This document shows positions 25,739-35,198 of a stretch of DNA of 42,393 bases, piece by piece. Every line of letters begins with the position of its first letter. The stretch's first letter is position 1. The position numbers were made by a program, and so were the translations under genes. The notes beneath the pieces were generated by a model that was not told the origin of the DNA, made no database searches, and worked only from the letters and a program-made list of their open reading frames with translations. Origin of the DNA: Pseudomonadota bacterium (GTDB taxonomy: Bacteria > Pseudomonadota > Alphaproteobacteria > Puniceispirillales > Marisalimonadaceae); contig JAQBXK010000016.1 in the NCBI GenBank assembly GCA_027625145.1, forward strand, positions 1 through 42,393, written 5' to 3'.

Positions 25739-26461
25739 ATGCTATGGCCAACCTTTTTTTCAGTAATAGTTTTTATAACATTATTAGTTTTTGGAACATG
25801 GCAAATTAAAAGATTATTCTGGAAAGAAGCCTTAATAGATAGATATATATCTCAAAGCCAATCTAATCCTATTCGAAATCCTCAAGATATTAAGAATTCT
25901 CAAATAGAAGAATTCAAATCTATTGTGATTGAAGGTTCTTTTTTACACAAGAATGAAATATATATAACTGGAAAAACTTTTGAAGGGAATGCTGGATTTC
26001 AAGTTATTACACCATTCAAAATGATAGATAATTCTGTAATTCTTATCAATAGAGGTTGGGTTTCAGAAGGATATAGAGACCCTTTAAAAAGAGCTTTTAG
26101 CCTTGTTTCAGGAAACACAACTATTAAAGGAATTATTAGATATCCTCAGGTAAAAGGTTATTTTGTTCCAGAGAATGATGGTGAAAATGGATTTTGGTTT
26201 TCAGTTATACCTATACAAATTCTTAATTTTTTAAAGTTTGATCAAAGTCTAACAATTAAAAAATATTATATAGATGCACTTCGTAAAGAAGGAAAATTAA
26301 CCTTACCAATAGGGGTTACAGGAAAACCAAATTTACGAAATCAACATTTATCGTATGCTGTAACATGGTATGGATTAGCCTTAGCACTCTTGTTTGTTTA
26401 TTTCTCATATCATTCTTCAGTAGGAAGATTAAATCTTAGAAAAAAAAGTAATAATGAATAA
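25739..26461 (+). CDS. SURF1 family oxidase assembly protein
   Basis: Assembly factor for heme insertion into the oxidase, with N- and C-terminal membrane helices (about 3-20 and 211-227) around a periplasmic domain. Family blocks are FGTWQIKRL, INRGWV, and the C-terminal LRNQHLSYAVTWYGLALALL. The listed start is the first ATG, giving 240 residues. However, the family usually begins with xFRPxLWPT, and the codons just upstream here read V-F-R-P. An AGGAG at 25713-25717 is 21 bases from this ATG but 6 bases from an in-frame ATA at 25724; see findings. The 3' end overlaps thrC by 8 bases. Confidence 0.92.
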   Translation: MLWPTFFSVIVFITLLVFGTWQIKRLFWKEALIDRYISQSQSNPIRNPQDIKNSQIEEFKSIVIEGSFLHKNEIYITGKTFEGNAGFQVITPFKMIDNSVILINRGWVSEGYRDPLKRAFSLVSGNTTIKGIIRYPQVKGYFVPENDGENGFWFSVIPIQILNFLKFDQSLTIKKYYIDALRKEGKLTLPIGVTGKPNLRNQHLSYAVTWYGLALALLFVYFSYHSSVGRLNLRKKSNNE

Positions 26462-27872
26462 AGGTATTAATTATTTAAGTACTAGAGGTGGAGAATCTTC
26501 ACTTCAATATGAAGATGTTCTTCTTTCTGGTTTAGCAAGAGACGGAGGTTTATTTATGCCTGAAGAATGGCCTAATTTTAGCCATTCAGAATTGAATGAA
26601 ATGAAGAAGTTAAGTTACTCTGAGTTAGCGGCTACAATTATGACTCCTTTCATTCAACCAAGCTTAAATTATAATGAAGTTTTAAAAATTTGTAATGAAA
26701 TTTATTCTAAATTTACTAATGATGAAGTTGCACCTTTAAAGAAAATGGAAGATAATTTATTTGTACTTGAACTCTTTCATGGCCCCACTTTGGCGTTCAA
26801 AGATTATGCGATGCAATTTTTATCTAAAGCTTTTAATGTTGCCTTAACTAAAAATAAAAAAAGAGCTGTTATCTTAGGTGCAACGAGTGGAGATACTGGT
26901 TCAGCTGCACTTGAAGCTTTTAAGGGAAAAGATAACGTAGATATTTTTATACTTTTTCCTGATGGTAAAGTGTCGCCTGTGCAACAAAAACAAATGACGT
27001 GGATTAATGATTCTGGCGCACACGCATTATCAGTGAAAACTGATTTTGATGGTTGCCAACAAATAGTAAAAGATTGTTTTGAAGATTTAAAATTTAAAGA
27101 TCAAATATCATTGTCAGCGATTAATTCTATTAACTGGGTTAGGCTTTTGCCACAAATTGTATACTATTTTTATTCTGCATTGAAAGTAGGTGCTCCTGAT
27201 AAAGAGGTGGCTTTTTCAGTGCCCGCAGGTAACTTTGGTAATATTTTAGCTGGTTGGATGGCTAAAAAAATAGGTTTGCCAATATCAAATTTAATATGTG
27301 GTTCCAATCAAAATGATATACTAACAAGATTTTTTAATACTGGTGTAATGGAAAGAAAAAATGTCAAACCTTCTTTTAGTCCAAGTATGGATATACAAGT
27401 TTCAAGTAATTTTGAAAGATTGTTGTTTGAAATTTTAGACAGAGATCCGATTAAAGTTAAACAAGAAATGTATAACTTTAAAAAAAATGGTATTTTTTCA
27501 ATTCCTAAAGAAATAATGCTTAAAGTAAACAATTTATTTTCAGCATATACGATTTCTAATAATGAAACTTTAAACATTATAAAAAACACTTTTGAGGATT
27601 ATAATTATATTCTTGATCCTCATAGTGCAATCGGTTTTGGTTCAGCCAGAAAAGCATTAGATGAAAAAATTATCTCTAGTAACACGCCAATTATTTCTCT
27701 TGCCTGCGCTCATCCCTCTAAGTTTCCTGATATTATAAAAAAGGCAATAAATATAGAGCCACAACTACCTGACCATTTAAAAGAATTAATGGTTAGTAAA
27801 GAATATTTTAAAGTTATAGATGACGATACAAATTTTATTAAAAATTATCTTAAACAAAAAATGAGACGTTAA
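26454..27872 (+). CDS. thrC: Threonine synthase
   Basis: PLP enzyme converting O-phosphohomoserine to threonine. The N-terminal YLSTRGG and the PLP-lysine motif HGPTLAFKDYAMQFL (Lys116) are present, as are GATSGDTGSAA, PAGNFGN and a C-terminal ACAHPSKFP block. At 472 residues it is the longer form of threonine synthase found in Proteobacteria. It overlaps the surf1 end by 8 bases and its TAA shares one base with the ATG of the M16 peptidase gene, so the three form one translational chain. The homoserine kinase for the previous step is at 32733-33707. Confidence 0.96.
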   Translation: MNKGINYLSTRGGESSLQYEDVLLSGLARDGGLFMPEEWPNFSHSELNEMKKLSYSELAATIMTPFIQPSLNYNEVLKICNEIYSKFTNDEVAPLKKMEDNLFVLELFHGPTLAFKDYAMQFLSKAFNVALTKNKKRAVILGATSGDTGSAALEAFKGKDNVDIFILFPDGKVSPVQQKQMTWINDSGAHALSVKTDFDGCQQIVKDCFEDLKFKDQISLSAINSINWVRLLPQIVYYFYSALKVGAPDKEVAFSVPAGNFGNILAGWMAKKIGLPISNLICGSNQNDILTRFFNTGVMERKNVKPSFSPSMDIQVSSNFERLLFEILDRDPIKVKQEMYNFKKNGIFSIPKEIMLKVNNLFSAYTISNNETLNIIKNTFEDYNYILDPHSAIGFGSARKALDEKIISSNTPIISLACAHPSKFPDIIKKAINIEPQLPDHLKELMVSKEYFKVIDDDTNFIKNYLKQKMRR

Positions 27873-29128
27873 TGGACGTGAAATGTAAAGTATTTAATTC
27901 AGGACTAACCGTTATAGTAGACAAAATGGATGTCCAATCTAGCTCAATTGGTGTTTGGATTAATGCTGGAAGTGCTAAAGAAGAATTAAACGAATGTGGC
28001 ATTGCCCATATGTTAGAACACATGGCTTTTAAAGGTACTTTAAATAGGAATGCAGAGCAAATTGCCAGAGAAATAGAAGATGTCGGAGGTGATATAAATG
28101 CTTACACAGGTAAAGAAGTAACAGCCTACTATTTGAAAGTTATGCATGAAGATTCAGATTTAGGAATTGATATTTTATCAGATATTATAAAAAACTCTGT
28201 GTTACCTGAAGAAGAAATCGAAAGAGAGAGAGGTGTTATAATTTCAGAAATTGGTCAATCATACGACACTCCAGATGACAGAGTTTTTGAAAACTTTACT
28301 TCTACTGCTTTTATAGATCAATCAATAGGTAGACCTATTTTAGGAACAAAAGAGACTGTCGGTAATTTTAATAAAGTAGATTTACAGACATTTATGAATT
28401 CCCATTACGGACTTAAAAATATGGTGGTTTCTGCTTCCGGCAACATAGATTCAGATTGGTTTTTTCATACAGTTAATGAAAGGTTCTCAAATATTAAACA
28501 TAAAGTTAAATCTAGTAATCTAGATGTTAAATGGAATTCAGGATTTTACGGAGAAGATAGAGAGTTAGAACAAATACAATTAGTATTCGGAATTGAAGGG
28601 TTATCTAATATAGATATAGATAGGTATTCCCTTAGAGCTTTAGCAACTATTCTTGGTGGAGGAATGTCTTCAAGGTTATTTCAAGAATTAAGAGAAAAAA
28701 GAGGTTTATGTTATTCTATTTTTTCATTTACTCAAATGCAACCTTCATCAGGAGTTTTGGGATTCTATGCAGGAACATCTCCAAAAAATGGAAATGAATT
28801 GCTGGAAGCTAGTGTGAATGAGTGGAATAAATTAAGAGGCTCTATCACTGAAGAAGAGGTTTCAAGAGCTAAAGCTCAAATGAGATCAGGTTTTATTATG
28901 GGACAAGAAAGTACAAGCTCAAGAGCTGAATATTTAGCTAAGAATATACTAACTTTTGGGAAATTAATTTCAAATGATGCCGTTCTAAAAGAAATTGAGA
29001 GCATAACTATTAATTCTATTGAAGAAGTGCTTACAAGAATTTTTACATCCGCTCAGCCTGTTTTATCTATTATAGGTCCTGATGCATCATTTTATAAAAA
29101 AATTAATCTAAATACATTATTAAATTAA
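27872..29128 (+). CDS. M16 family zinc peptidase (processing-peptidase-like)
   Basis: A 418-residue peptidase of the pitrilysin/MPP family. The inverted zinc motif is HMLEH (46-50) in GIAHMLEHMAFKGT, with a third-ligand region at IISEIGQSYD (about 121-130). The C-terminal half holds the usual GGGMSSRLFQELREKRGL block. This is the bacterial relative of the mitochondrial processing peptidase beta subunit and is often found next to thrC in Alphaproteobacteria. No signal peptide is visible; the substrate is not known. It overlaps the thrC stop by one base and converges with algH 10 bases further on. Confidence 0.93.
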   Translation: MDVKCKVFNSGLTVIVDKMDVQSSSIGVWINAGSAKEELNECGIAHMLEHMAFKGTLNRNAEQIAREIEDVGGDINAYTGKEVTAYYLKVMHEDSDLGIDILSDIIKNSVLPEEEIERERGVIISEIGQSYDTPDDRVFENFTSTAFIDQSIGRPILGTKETVGNFNKVDLQTFMNSHYGLKNMVVSASGNIDSDWFFHTVNERFSNIKHKVKSSNLDVKWNSGFYGEDRELEQIQLVFGIEGLSNIDIDRYSLRALATILGGGMSSRLFQELREKRGLCYSIFSFTQMQPSSGVLGFYAGTSPKNGNELLEASVNEWNKLRGSITEEEVSRAKAQMRSGFIMGQESTSSRAEYLAKNILTFGKLISNDAVLKEIESITINSIEEVLTRIFTSAQPVLSIIGPDASFYKKINLNTLLN

Positions 29129-29138
29129 ACATCAATTT

Positions 29139-29702
29139 TTAAGCGTTACCTGAGTAAGTTATTAACTTAAGAGGATCAACCCCTATATCTATTAGAGATT
29201 TGTCCCATAATGATAATTTCTTATTATTATTATAAAAGATTAAATCTTTTTTACTATCGGTTATTATCCATGAGTTTTGTATAATTTCATTATTTAATTG
29301 ATTTTTGTCCCAGACAGCGCATCCAAGAAAAACCTTAGTATTTATAGGAGCTTTGCCATTAGAAATATCAATTAATATGTCTTCTGAAGTTGTAATTATT
29401 GTTTTCTCTAAAATACATTCTGAACTTGAATATTTTTTTTCATCAGAATGAATTATAAAACCTTGGTTCAGATGGACAGGTCCTCCATAAAATGTATTAT
29501 CTATATTAAGTGATGAATTTGCTTCTATCTTCATTTGTTTTAACAACTTATTTGTCTTAAAATTAAAAAGTGGTTTATTTAAAATAAGACCCATCGTGGC
29601 TTGATCAGAATGTTCGCAAATTAAAATAACAGTCTTATAAAATCTTGTGTCTTCTAATCCCGGTGTTGCAATTAAAAGTTTACCTAACAAAACTTGATCC
29701 AT
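29139..29702 (-). CDS. YqgE/AlgH family protein (DUF179)
   Basis: A 187-residue cytosolic protein of the UPF0301/YqgE/AlgH family. Hallmarks are LIATPGLEDTRFYKTVILICEHSDQ at the start (11-35), MGLILNKPL, and FYGGPVHLNQGFIIHS (about 72-87), followed by AVWDKNQLNNEI near the C-terminus. The biochemical role is not settled; the name AlgH comes from alginate regulation in Pseudomonas and should not be taken as a function here. It is divergent from the DsbD-like gene across about 58 bases. Confidence 0.9.
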   Translation of the reverse strand: MDQVLLGKLLIATPGLEDTRFYKTVILICEHSDQATMGLILNKPLFNFKTNKLLKQMKIEANSSLNIDNTFYGGPVHLNQGFIIHSDEKKYSSSECILEKTIITTSEDILIDISNGKAPINTKVFLGCAVWDKNQLNNEIIQNSWIITDSKKDLIFYNNNKKLSLWDKSLIDIGVDPLKLITYSGNA

Positions 29703-29760
29703 TTCTATTTTTTACATATATCTTAACTATATTAATATTTAAATAGTGTAAAATCATAAA

Positions 29761-31731
29761 ATGAAAATAAAAAAATACAATTTAGTTAATAACTTAAAAT
29801 TTATATTATTTATTTTGTTAAATATTATTTTTATAAGCAATAATTGTTTTTCAAATACATTGTTTGAAAAAGATCGACCCCTAACAAATGAGAAATATGA
29901 CTTTGTAAAAATAAATCTTTTAAGTGGAAATAAATATCTTAGTAATCAAAGTACCTTATTAGCAGGGATACAAGTTAAGTTGTCGCCTGGTTGGAAAATA
30001 TATTGGAGAAACCCAGGCGATGCAGGTTTGCCCCCTGAAGTAGATTGGAAGAATTCTAATAATATAAAATCTTTTAAATTATTGTTTCCTACTCCTAAAC
30101 GATTTAGTTTTTATGAAATTGAAACACTTGGTTATGAAAAGGAAGTAATTTTTCCGTTAGAAATAGAAATGGTGGATAAGGATAAAAATTTATCTGGGAT
30201 TCTTGAATTTAATGCACAAATTTGTTCAAAGATATGCGTTCCAGTAAAAAAAGTATTTAATTTATCTAATTTAGAAACTAATAGCTTATCTAATTCTTTT
30301 TTTAAAAAAATTGAACGTTTTAAATCAACCGTTCCAGTTATAGTTAAAGATGATAAATTAAAATTATTATCATTTAATTATAAAGATAAAAAATTGCACT
30401 TAGTTTTATCACAGCAATTTGATTTAAAGCCAATCGATATAATTATTGAAGATGAGAAAGGCGTAATTTATTCAAAGCCTGACTTTTATTCAAATCAAGA
30501 CTTGATGTATATATCAATAAATATAAAGAACACAAAACTAGATAATAAAAATTTTCATTTAACCTTTTTAGGAAAAGATTCTAGTTTTGAAAAATCAATA
30601 ATTATTAAAAATATAATAAAATCTGATTTAGTTTTAGATACAAAAATTAATTATGAAAATAGTGTATTTGGATTTAAAATACTAATAATAGCTTTCTTAG
30701 GTGGAATTATCTTAAATTTCATGCCGTGCGTTTTGCCTGTTCTTTCATTAAAAATGATACAATTAGTAAATTATAGAAACGTTAATAAATCTAACTTTAG
30801 ATATAAAATATTTTTTAATATTCTTGGTATTTTAACCACATTTATGGCTTTGGGTCTTAGTGTCTTCTTAATTAAACTTACTGGCAATATAGTAGGTTGG
30901 GGTATTCAATTTCAAAATCAGTATTTTTTAATATTTATGATTTTATTAACTTTAATGTTTTCATTAAATCTTTTTGGTGTATTTCAATTTTATCTTCCAT
31001 CAAATTTTTTGGCCATTCTTTCATTCAGAGGCAAAGGATTAATTGGAGATTTCATGAATGGTATGTTTATGACTTTATTAGCCACACCTTGCTCGGCTCC
31101 TCTTGTTGGAACAGCTGTTGGTTTTGCATTGGCAGGAAGTAATATTGATGTTTTTACTATTTTTATAATAATGGGTTTAGGACTATCTTTTCCATTGATT
31201 GTTTTTTATATATTTCCTAGTTTCATCTCTTTTATTCCTAAACCAGGGAATTGGTTAAATACTTTTAAAAAAATAATGGCTTTAATGTTATTAGGAACAT
31301 CAGTTTGGCTAATAAGTATTCTTTTTAAATTAAATAGTCATGTTTATGATACTTCAGGAAACTTAAATAATTCTCAAACAACATTAAATTGGAATATGGA
31401 AGAAGATCCTTTTTTACCCACTAAATTAGCAAGCGATGGTAAAATAGTATTTTTAGATATAACTGCGGATTGGTGTATTACTTGTAAAGTAAATAAATTG
31501 TTAGCTATCGATACAAAGGATATGAATAATTTTTTTAAAAAAAATAACGTTGTGATTATAAAGTTGGATTGGACGAAACCAAATATAAAAATAAGTGAAT
31601 TTTTATCTAGTAAAAATCGTTATGGGATACCTTTTAACGAAGTGTATGGCCCATCTAAATTATATGGTCTTTTATTACCAGAATTGCTTAGCAAAAAAAT
31701 AATTAAAAAATATATAAATTTAGCTAAATAA
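29761..31731 (+). CDS. DsbD/ScsB-like thiol:disulfide interchange protein
   Basis: A 656-residue membrane reductase that carries electrons from cytosolic thioredoxin to the periplasm. Order: signal peptide (about 1-31); periplasmic domain with a redox pair Cys155/Cys159 in QICSKICVPVKK; a membrane domain (about 303-525) with Cys323 (NFMPCVLPVLSLK) and Cys444 (ATPCSAPLVG); and a C-terminal thioredoxin-like domain with Cys572/Cys575 (ADWCITCKVNK). The large N-terminal domain is closer to the ScsB-like type than to E. coli DsbD. Likely clients are periplasmic isomerases or cytochrome/oxidase assembly factors. The peroxiredoxin gene follows after about 70 bases. Confidence 0.88.
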   Translation: MKIKKYNLVNNLKFILFILLNIIFISNNCFSNTLFEKDRPLTNEKYDFVKINLLSGNKYLSNQSTLLAGIQVKLSPGWKIYWRNPGDAGLPPEVDWKNSNNIKSFKLLFPTPKRFSFYEIETLGYEKEVIFPLEIEMVDKDKNLSGILEFNAQICSKICVPVKKVFNLSNLETNSLSNSFFKKIERFKSTVPVIVKDDKLKLLSFNYKDKKLHLVLSQQFDLKPIDIIIEDEKGVIYSKPDFYSNQDLMYISINIKNTKLDNKNFHLTFLGKDSSFEKSIIIKNIIKSDLVLDTKINYENSVFGFKILIIAFLGGIILNFMPCVLPVLSLKMIQLVNYRNVNKSNFRYKIFFNILGILTTFMALGLSVFLIKLTGNIVGWGIQFQNQYFLIFMILLTLMFSLNLFGVFQFYLPSNFLAILSFRGKGLIGDFMNGMFMTLLATPCSAPLVGTAVGFALAGSNIDVFTIFIIMGLGLSFPLIVFYIFPSFISFIPKPGNWLNTFKKIMALMLLGTSVWLISILFKLNSHVYDTSGNLNNSQTTLNWNMEEDPFLPTKLASDGKIVFLDITADWCITCKVNKLLAIDTKDMNNFFKKNNVVIIKLDWTKPNIKISEFLSSKNRYGIPFNEVYGPSKLYGLLLPELLSKKIIKKYINLAK

Positions 31732-31804
31732 AAATATTTTATGGTTACAAAATTAAATAGAAATATGATATTAATTTAAACAATTTATAATTTAGGAGTT
31801 AACC

Positions 31805-32284
31805 ATGACGATTAAAGTAAATGACACCTTCCCTTCTGGGATATTAAGATTTAAAGATGATGAAGGTGTTAAAGAAGTTAAAACTGAAGAGTATTTTTAT
31901 AATAAAATAGTAGTTTTATTCGCTTTGCCTGGAGCTTTCACTCCTACTTGTTCCGCTAAGCATTTGCCAGGCTATATTAAATTATATGATCAAATTATAG
32001 CTAAAGGCGTTTCATCTATAGGCTGTATGGCTGTAAATGACCCTCACGTTATGAAGGCTTGGGGTGATGTATCTGGAGTTGATGGTAAAATTGATATGTT
32101 ATCTGATTCAGATTGCTCAATCTCTAAGTCTCTAGGGTTAGATATGAATTTTGGTAAGGTTTTAGGTCATCGTTCAAAGCGTTTTGCTATGATTGTTGAC
32201 AACAAAGTTATAACTCATTTATTTATCGAAGAAGTTGGAGCCTTTGAGGTGTCTACCGCAGAAAATATTTTGAAAAGCTTATAA
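31805..32284 (+). CDS. Peroxiredoxin, Prx5/AhpE-like redoxin
   Basis: A 159-residue thiol peroxidase that reduces peroxides. The peroxidatic Cys49 lies in PGAFTPTCSAKHLPGY, the Prx5-type active site; Cys74 (SIGCMAVND) and Cys104 (SDSDCSIS) are other cysteines, and the resolving one is uncertain. Length and motif fit the Prx5 subfamily, which often uses glutathione or glutaredoxin, consistent with gshA in the window. A good AGGAG ribosome site lies at 31794-31798. It converges with rnhA: the stop codons are separated by two bases within a palindrome. Confidence 0.93.
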   Translation: MTIKVNDTFPSGILRFKDDEGVKEVKTEEYFYNKIVVLFALPGAFTPTCSAKHLPGYIKLYDQIIAKGVSSIGCMAVNDPHVMKAWGDVSGVDGKIDMLSDSDCSISKSLGLDMNFGKVLGHRSKRFAMIVDNKVITHLFIEEVGAFEVSTAENILKSL

Positions 32285-32298
32285 AGTTATAACTTTAT
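32281..32298. terminator. Palindrome holding the stop codons of convergent peroxiredoxin and rnhA genes
   Basis: ATAAAGTTATAACTTTAT is an 18-base perfect palindrome containing the TAA of the peroxiredoxin gene (32282-32284) and, on the minus strand, the TAA of rnhA (32287-32289). It would fold into a short, weak, nearly all-AT hairpin, followed by a T-rich stretch on the plus strand. A bidirectional terminator is plausible from position, but the weak stem leaves doubt. Confidence 0.35.
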
Positions 32299-32727
32299 TT
32301 CTTTCATTGCCTGAACAGCTAAATTATCAGCTATTTCATTATAATGGTTACCTGAATGTCCTTTTACCCAAAAAAATGTGATATTTTGATTTGATAAGCA
32401 TTGATCAAGTTCTATCCACATTTCTTTATTAGCGACGGGTTTTTTTGCAGCAGTTTTCCAACCATTTCTTTTCCAATTATGTATCCATAAATTAATCCCA
32501 TTTTTAACATATTGAGAATCAGTGTATAATTCAACTTCACTATTTGGTTCAATTGCTTTTAAAGCATTGATTGCTGCAAGTAGTTCCATTTTATTATTAG
32601 TGGTCATCTTATCTGAACCTGACAAATGTTTTTCATTGTCGATATAAATTAAAATGGCACCCCACCCACCTGGCCCTGGATTGCCAGAACATGCTCCATC
32701 TGTATATATAATGATTTTATTTTTCAT
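32287..32727 (-). CDS. rnhA: Ribonuclease HI
   Basis: Cuts the RNA strand of RNA-DNA hybrids in the cytosol. All catalytic residues line up with E. coli RNase HI numbering: Asp10 ([16 protein letters not shown]), Glu48 (NNKMELLAA), Asp70 (YTDSQYV), His124 (VKGHSG) and Asp134 (EIADNLA). The length of 146 residues is normal. It is the last gene of ispH-thrB-rnhA, starting 5 bases after the thrB stop. Confidence 0.97.
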   Translation of the reverse strand: MKNKIIIYTDGACSGNPGPGGWGAILIYIDNEKHLSGSDKMTTNNKMELLAAINALKAIEPNSEVELYTDSQYVKNGINLWIHNWKRNGWKTAAKKPVANKEMWIELDQCLSNQNITFFWVKGHSGNHYNEIADNLAVQAMKEIKL

Positions 32728-32732
32728 TTTAT

Positions 32733-33707
32733 TTAAATACCATAATCACTAGTTGTTTCTATGGTTTTATGGAACCTTAATTTTTTAAGATATTCATCTG
32801 GTTTCTTAGGTATTACCATAGCATCTTGAGGTGTATGTGCCCAATCATACATTCTTGTAAGTAGAAACCTGAGGGCAGAAGCTTGACATAAAATTGGTAA
32901 ACAAATAATTTCTTTTTCAGATAAATTTCTAACAGATCGATATCCATCAATTAGAGAATTAAATTTTTCTTTATCGAAAATATGATTTTGATCAAAACAC
33001 CATGCGTTTATTGCTATAGCTAAATCATATACTAGTATATCTGTACATGAGAAATAAAAATCTATTAGACCTGAGATTGTATTTTTAATAAAAAAAACGT
33101 TATCAGGAAACATGTCAGCGTGAATGAAACCTACAGGAAGATTGTTAGGCCAATGATCTCTACAGAAATTATATGATTTTTGAACTTCATTTAAAATATT
33201 TAGATCTATAGATTCTAAAGTTTTTTTGGAAATAGAAGTTTTGCATTCATTAATTAATATCTGCCAACCAGAAAATGATAAAGAGTTTTTACGTATTAAT
33301 TTAAAATCCTTACTAGATATGTGCATTGTACTCATAGTAGATCCAACTAAAAAACAATCATCATTTGTGAATTTAGTTTTTGATTTACCTTCAAGAAAAT
33401 TTACAATTATGGCTGATTTTTGGGATAAATTCTGAACTGATTTTCCGGTTTTATCAATTATAGGTTTGGGGCATATAAAATTTTTATTATTTAGATGTGT
33501 CATTATGTTTGTAAAAAAAGGTAAGTCTTTTTTATTTACTCTCTTTTCAAAAATTGTTAAAATGAATTTACCAGTTGTGGTTATTAGAAAAAAATTACTG
33601 TTTTCTATTCCTTCTGTTATACCAGAAAAAGATATCAACGTACCAATGTCGTATAAAGATAAGAACTTTATAAGCTCATTTTGCTTTAATTCAGTGTATA
33701 CAGCCAA
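32733..33707 (-). CDS. thrB: Homoserine kinase, aminoglycoside-phosphotransferase-like type
   Basis: Phosphorylates homoserine for threonine synthesis. It is of the APH/choline-kinase fold (HSK type II), not the GHMP kinase fold. The catalytic loop [11 protein letters not shown] starts at His196, and the metal-binding IDFYFSCTD (about 215-223) stands for the DFG-like segment. The N-terminal [20 protein letters not shown] is typical of ThrB in Alphaproteobacteria, as is the setting ispH-thrB-rnhA. The length of 324 residues is normal. Threonine synthase is in the same window at 26454-27872. Confidence 0.93.
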   Translation of the reverse strand: MAVYTELKQNELIKFLSLYDIGTLISFSGITEGIENSNFFLITTTGKFILTIFEKRVNKKDLPFFTNIMTHLNNKNFICPKPIIDKTGKSVQNLSQKSAIIVNFLEGKSKTKFTNDDCFLVGSTMSTMHISSKDFKLIRKNSLSFSGWQILINECKTSISKKTLESIDLNILNEVQKSYNFCRDHWPNNLPVGFIHADMFPDNVFFIKNTISGLIDFYFSCTDILVYDLAIAINAWCFDQNHIFDKEKFNSLIDGYRSVRNLSEKEIICLPILCQASALRFLLTRMYDWAHTPQDAMVIPKKPDEYLKKLRFHKTIETTSDYGI

Positions 33708-33725
33708 ATTTAATCCTAGGGAATC

Positions 33726-34679
33726 TTAACGTAATATTTTAGGTAAATTAAATATAATATTTTCTTTAATCACTTCATTGTTAATTTCATTCACGTTGAA
33801 ATTTGTTTTAAGTTTTTCTATCAAAGCTTGAACTAATATCTCAGGAGCAGATGCTCCGGCAGTTAAACCTATATTAGGAAATTGAATTGGATCATATGTA
33901 TTTAAAAAATCATCTAAGGCCCTTTCATGTGGAATTAAAAAAGAATTTTTAACTCCATTTGATAAAGCAACTTCAACTAGCCGTAATGAATTAGATGAGT
34001 TTTCAGCTCCTATTACTAAAATACAATCACAAATCTTAGCCAATGATTTCACAGCTTCTTGTCTATTAGTTGTAGCATAACAAATATCTTCTGCAGTAGG
34101 TCCTTTGATGTTAGGAAATCTATTTTTTAAGATAGTAAGAATTGCATTTGTATCGTCTACTGAAAGCGTAGTTTGTGTTGCAAAAGCTAGTTGATTTGGA
34201 TTTGTTACTTCTACAGTTTGAGCGTCTTCTTCAGTTTCAATAAGAGTAACATTTTCTTTTGGTACTTGTCCCATTGTACCTATGACTTCTGGGTGGTTAT
34301 TATGTCCTACTAACAAAACATGTCTTCCAAGTTCATAATGACGAATTGTTTCATTATGAACTTTTGTAACAAGTGGGCAGGTTGCATCTATGGAGATCAT
34401 TTTCCTACTATTAGCTTCTTTAACGACTGTTTTAGCAACCCCGTGAGCAGAAAATATAATTGGTCTATCAATAGGAGCTTCAATTACTTCATCAACAAAA
34501 ACTGCTCCTATGTTAGCCAGTGAATTAACTACATCTTTATTATGTACAATTTCATGGCGCACATATACTGGAGCACCAAATTTTTTAATTGATTCTTCAA
34601 CAATTTTTACAGCTCTTTCCACACCGGCACAAAATCCTCTAGGCGAAGCTACATATAAATTAATATTTTGTTTCTTCAT
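33726..34679 (-). CDS. ispH: 4-hydroxy-3-methylbut-2-enyl diphosphate reductase
   Basis: The [4Fe-4S] enzyme for the last step of the MEP isoprenoid pathway, making IPP and DMAPP. The three cluster cysteines are Cys17 (RGFCAGVERAV), Cys101 (DATCPLVTKVH) and Cys200 (EDICYATTNRQ); substrate-binding histidines are His42, His79 and His129. The length of 317 residues is normal. It feeds the carotenoid/retinal pathway and ubiquinone synthesis seen elsewhere in the window. It heads the ispH-thrB-rnhA operon and is divergent from a small lipoprotein gene across about 84 bases. Confidence 0.97.
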   Translation of the reverse strand: MKKQNINLYVASPRGFCAGVERAVKIVEESIKKFGAPVYVRHEIVHNKDVVNSLANIGAVFVDEVIEAPIDRPIIFSAHGVAKTVVKEANSRKMISIDATCPLVTKVHNETIRHYELGRHVLLVGHNNHPEVIGTMGQVPKENVTLIETEEDAQTVEVTNPNQLAFATQTTLSVDDTNAILTILKNRFPNIKGPTAEDICYATTNRQEAVKSLAKICDCILVIGAENSSNSLRLVEVALSNGVKNSFLIPHERALDDFLNTYDPIQFPNIGLTAGASAPEILVQALIEKLKTNFNVNEINNEVIKENIIFNLPKILR

Positions 34680-34763
34680 AATTAAGTTTTGATGTATTAC
34701 TTTGTTTACGTCAATAAAGATTTTTGATGAAATGTTTTTTTTTATATTTTTGAGAGGAAAATA

Positions 34764-35198
34764 ATGATTAAGTCTATTTTAGGGGTTAGTTTATTATTAG
34801 TAAGTAGTTGTTCAACATTTAAAAAAGAAATTGTAAAATGTCCTCCTATAACTTCTCCAAAAGGTTCAGAAGAAATTATAGCTAAATCTGAAAATGGAAT
34901 TTCCACATACATGGGGCTTAGAGATGTTGAATTTACTTGTGCTAGTAATGGAGTAGACATAGATATGACTGTATCTGTAAACATAAGATCTATAAGAAAC
35001 AATATAAAAGATGATGACTTTGTTCCGATTACTATATCTTTAGTATCAATTGATAAAGAAAATAAGGAATATGATCGTGATCAATTATCTTACTCTCAAT
35101 TTTTATTAAAAAATAATAAGACAATTGATAGAAAAACAAAAATGGACGTAGATGTTCCTTTTAATGGGAAGGTATATATTGGATTAAGACAAAATTAA
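34764..35198 (+). CDS. Small putative lipoprotein of unknown function
   Basis: A 144-residue protein with a lipoprotein signal: MIKSILGVSLLLVSSC, where V-S-S-Cys16 fits the lipobox, so Cys16 would be lipid-modified. The mature part has no motif I recognise; it alternates hydrophobic and polar residues as in a beta-rich domain (for example DVEFTCASNGVDIDMTVSVNI), and contains two further cysteines (26 and 55). A clear GAGAGGAAA ribosome site precedes the ATG. It is divergent from ispH, and its TAA interlocks with the TAA of atpF on the other strand (shared TTAA at 35195-35198). Ser17 after the lipid Cys would favour outer-membrane sorting, which is inference. Confidence 0.8.
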   Translation: MIKSILGVSLLLVSSCSTFKKEIVKCPPITSPKGSEEIIAKSENGISTYMGLRDVEFTCASNGVDIDMTVSVNIRSIRNNIKDDDFVPITISLVSIDKENKEYDRDQLSYSQFLLKNNKTIDRKTKMDVDVPFNGKVYIGLRQN

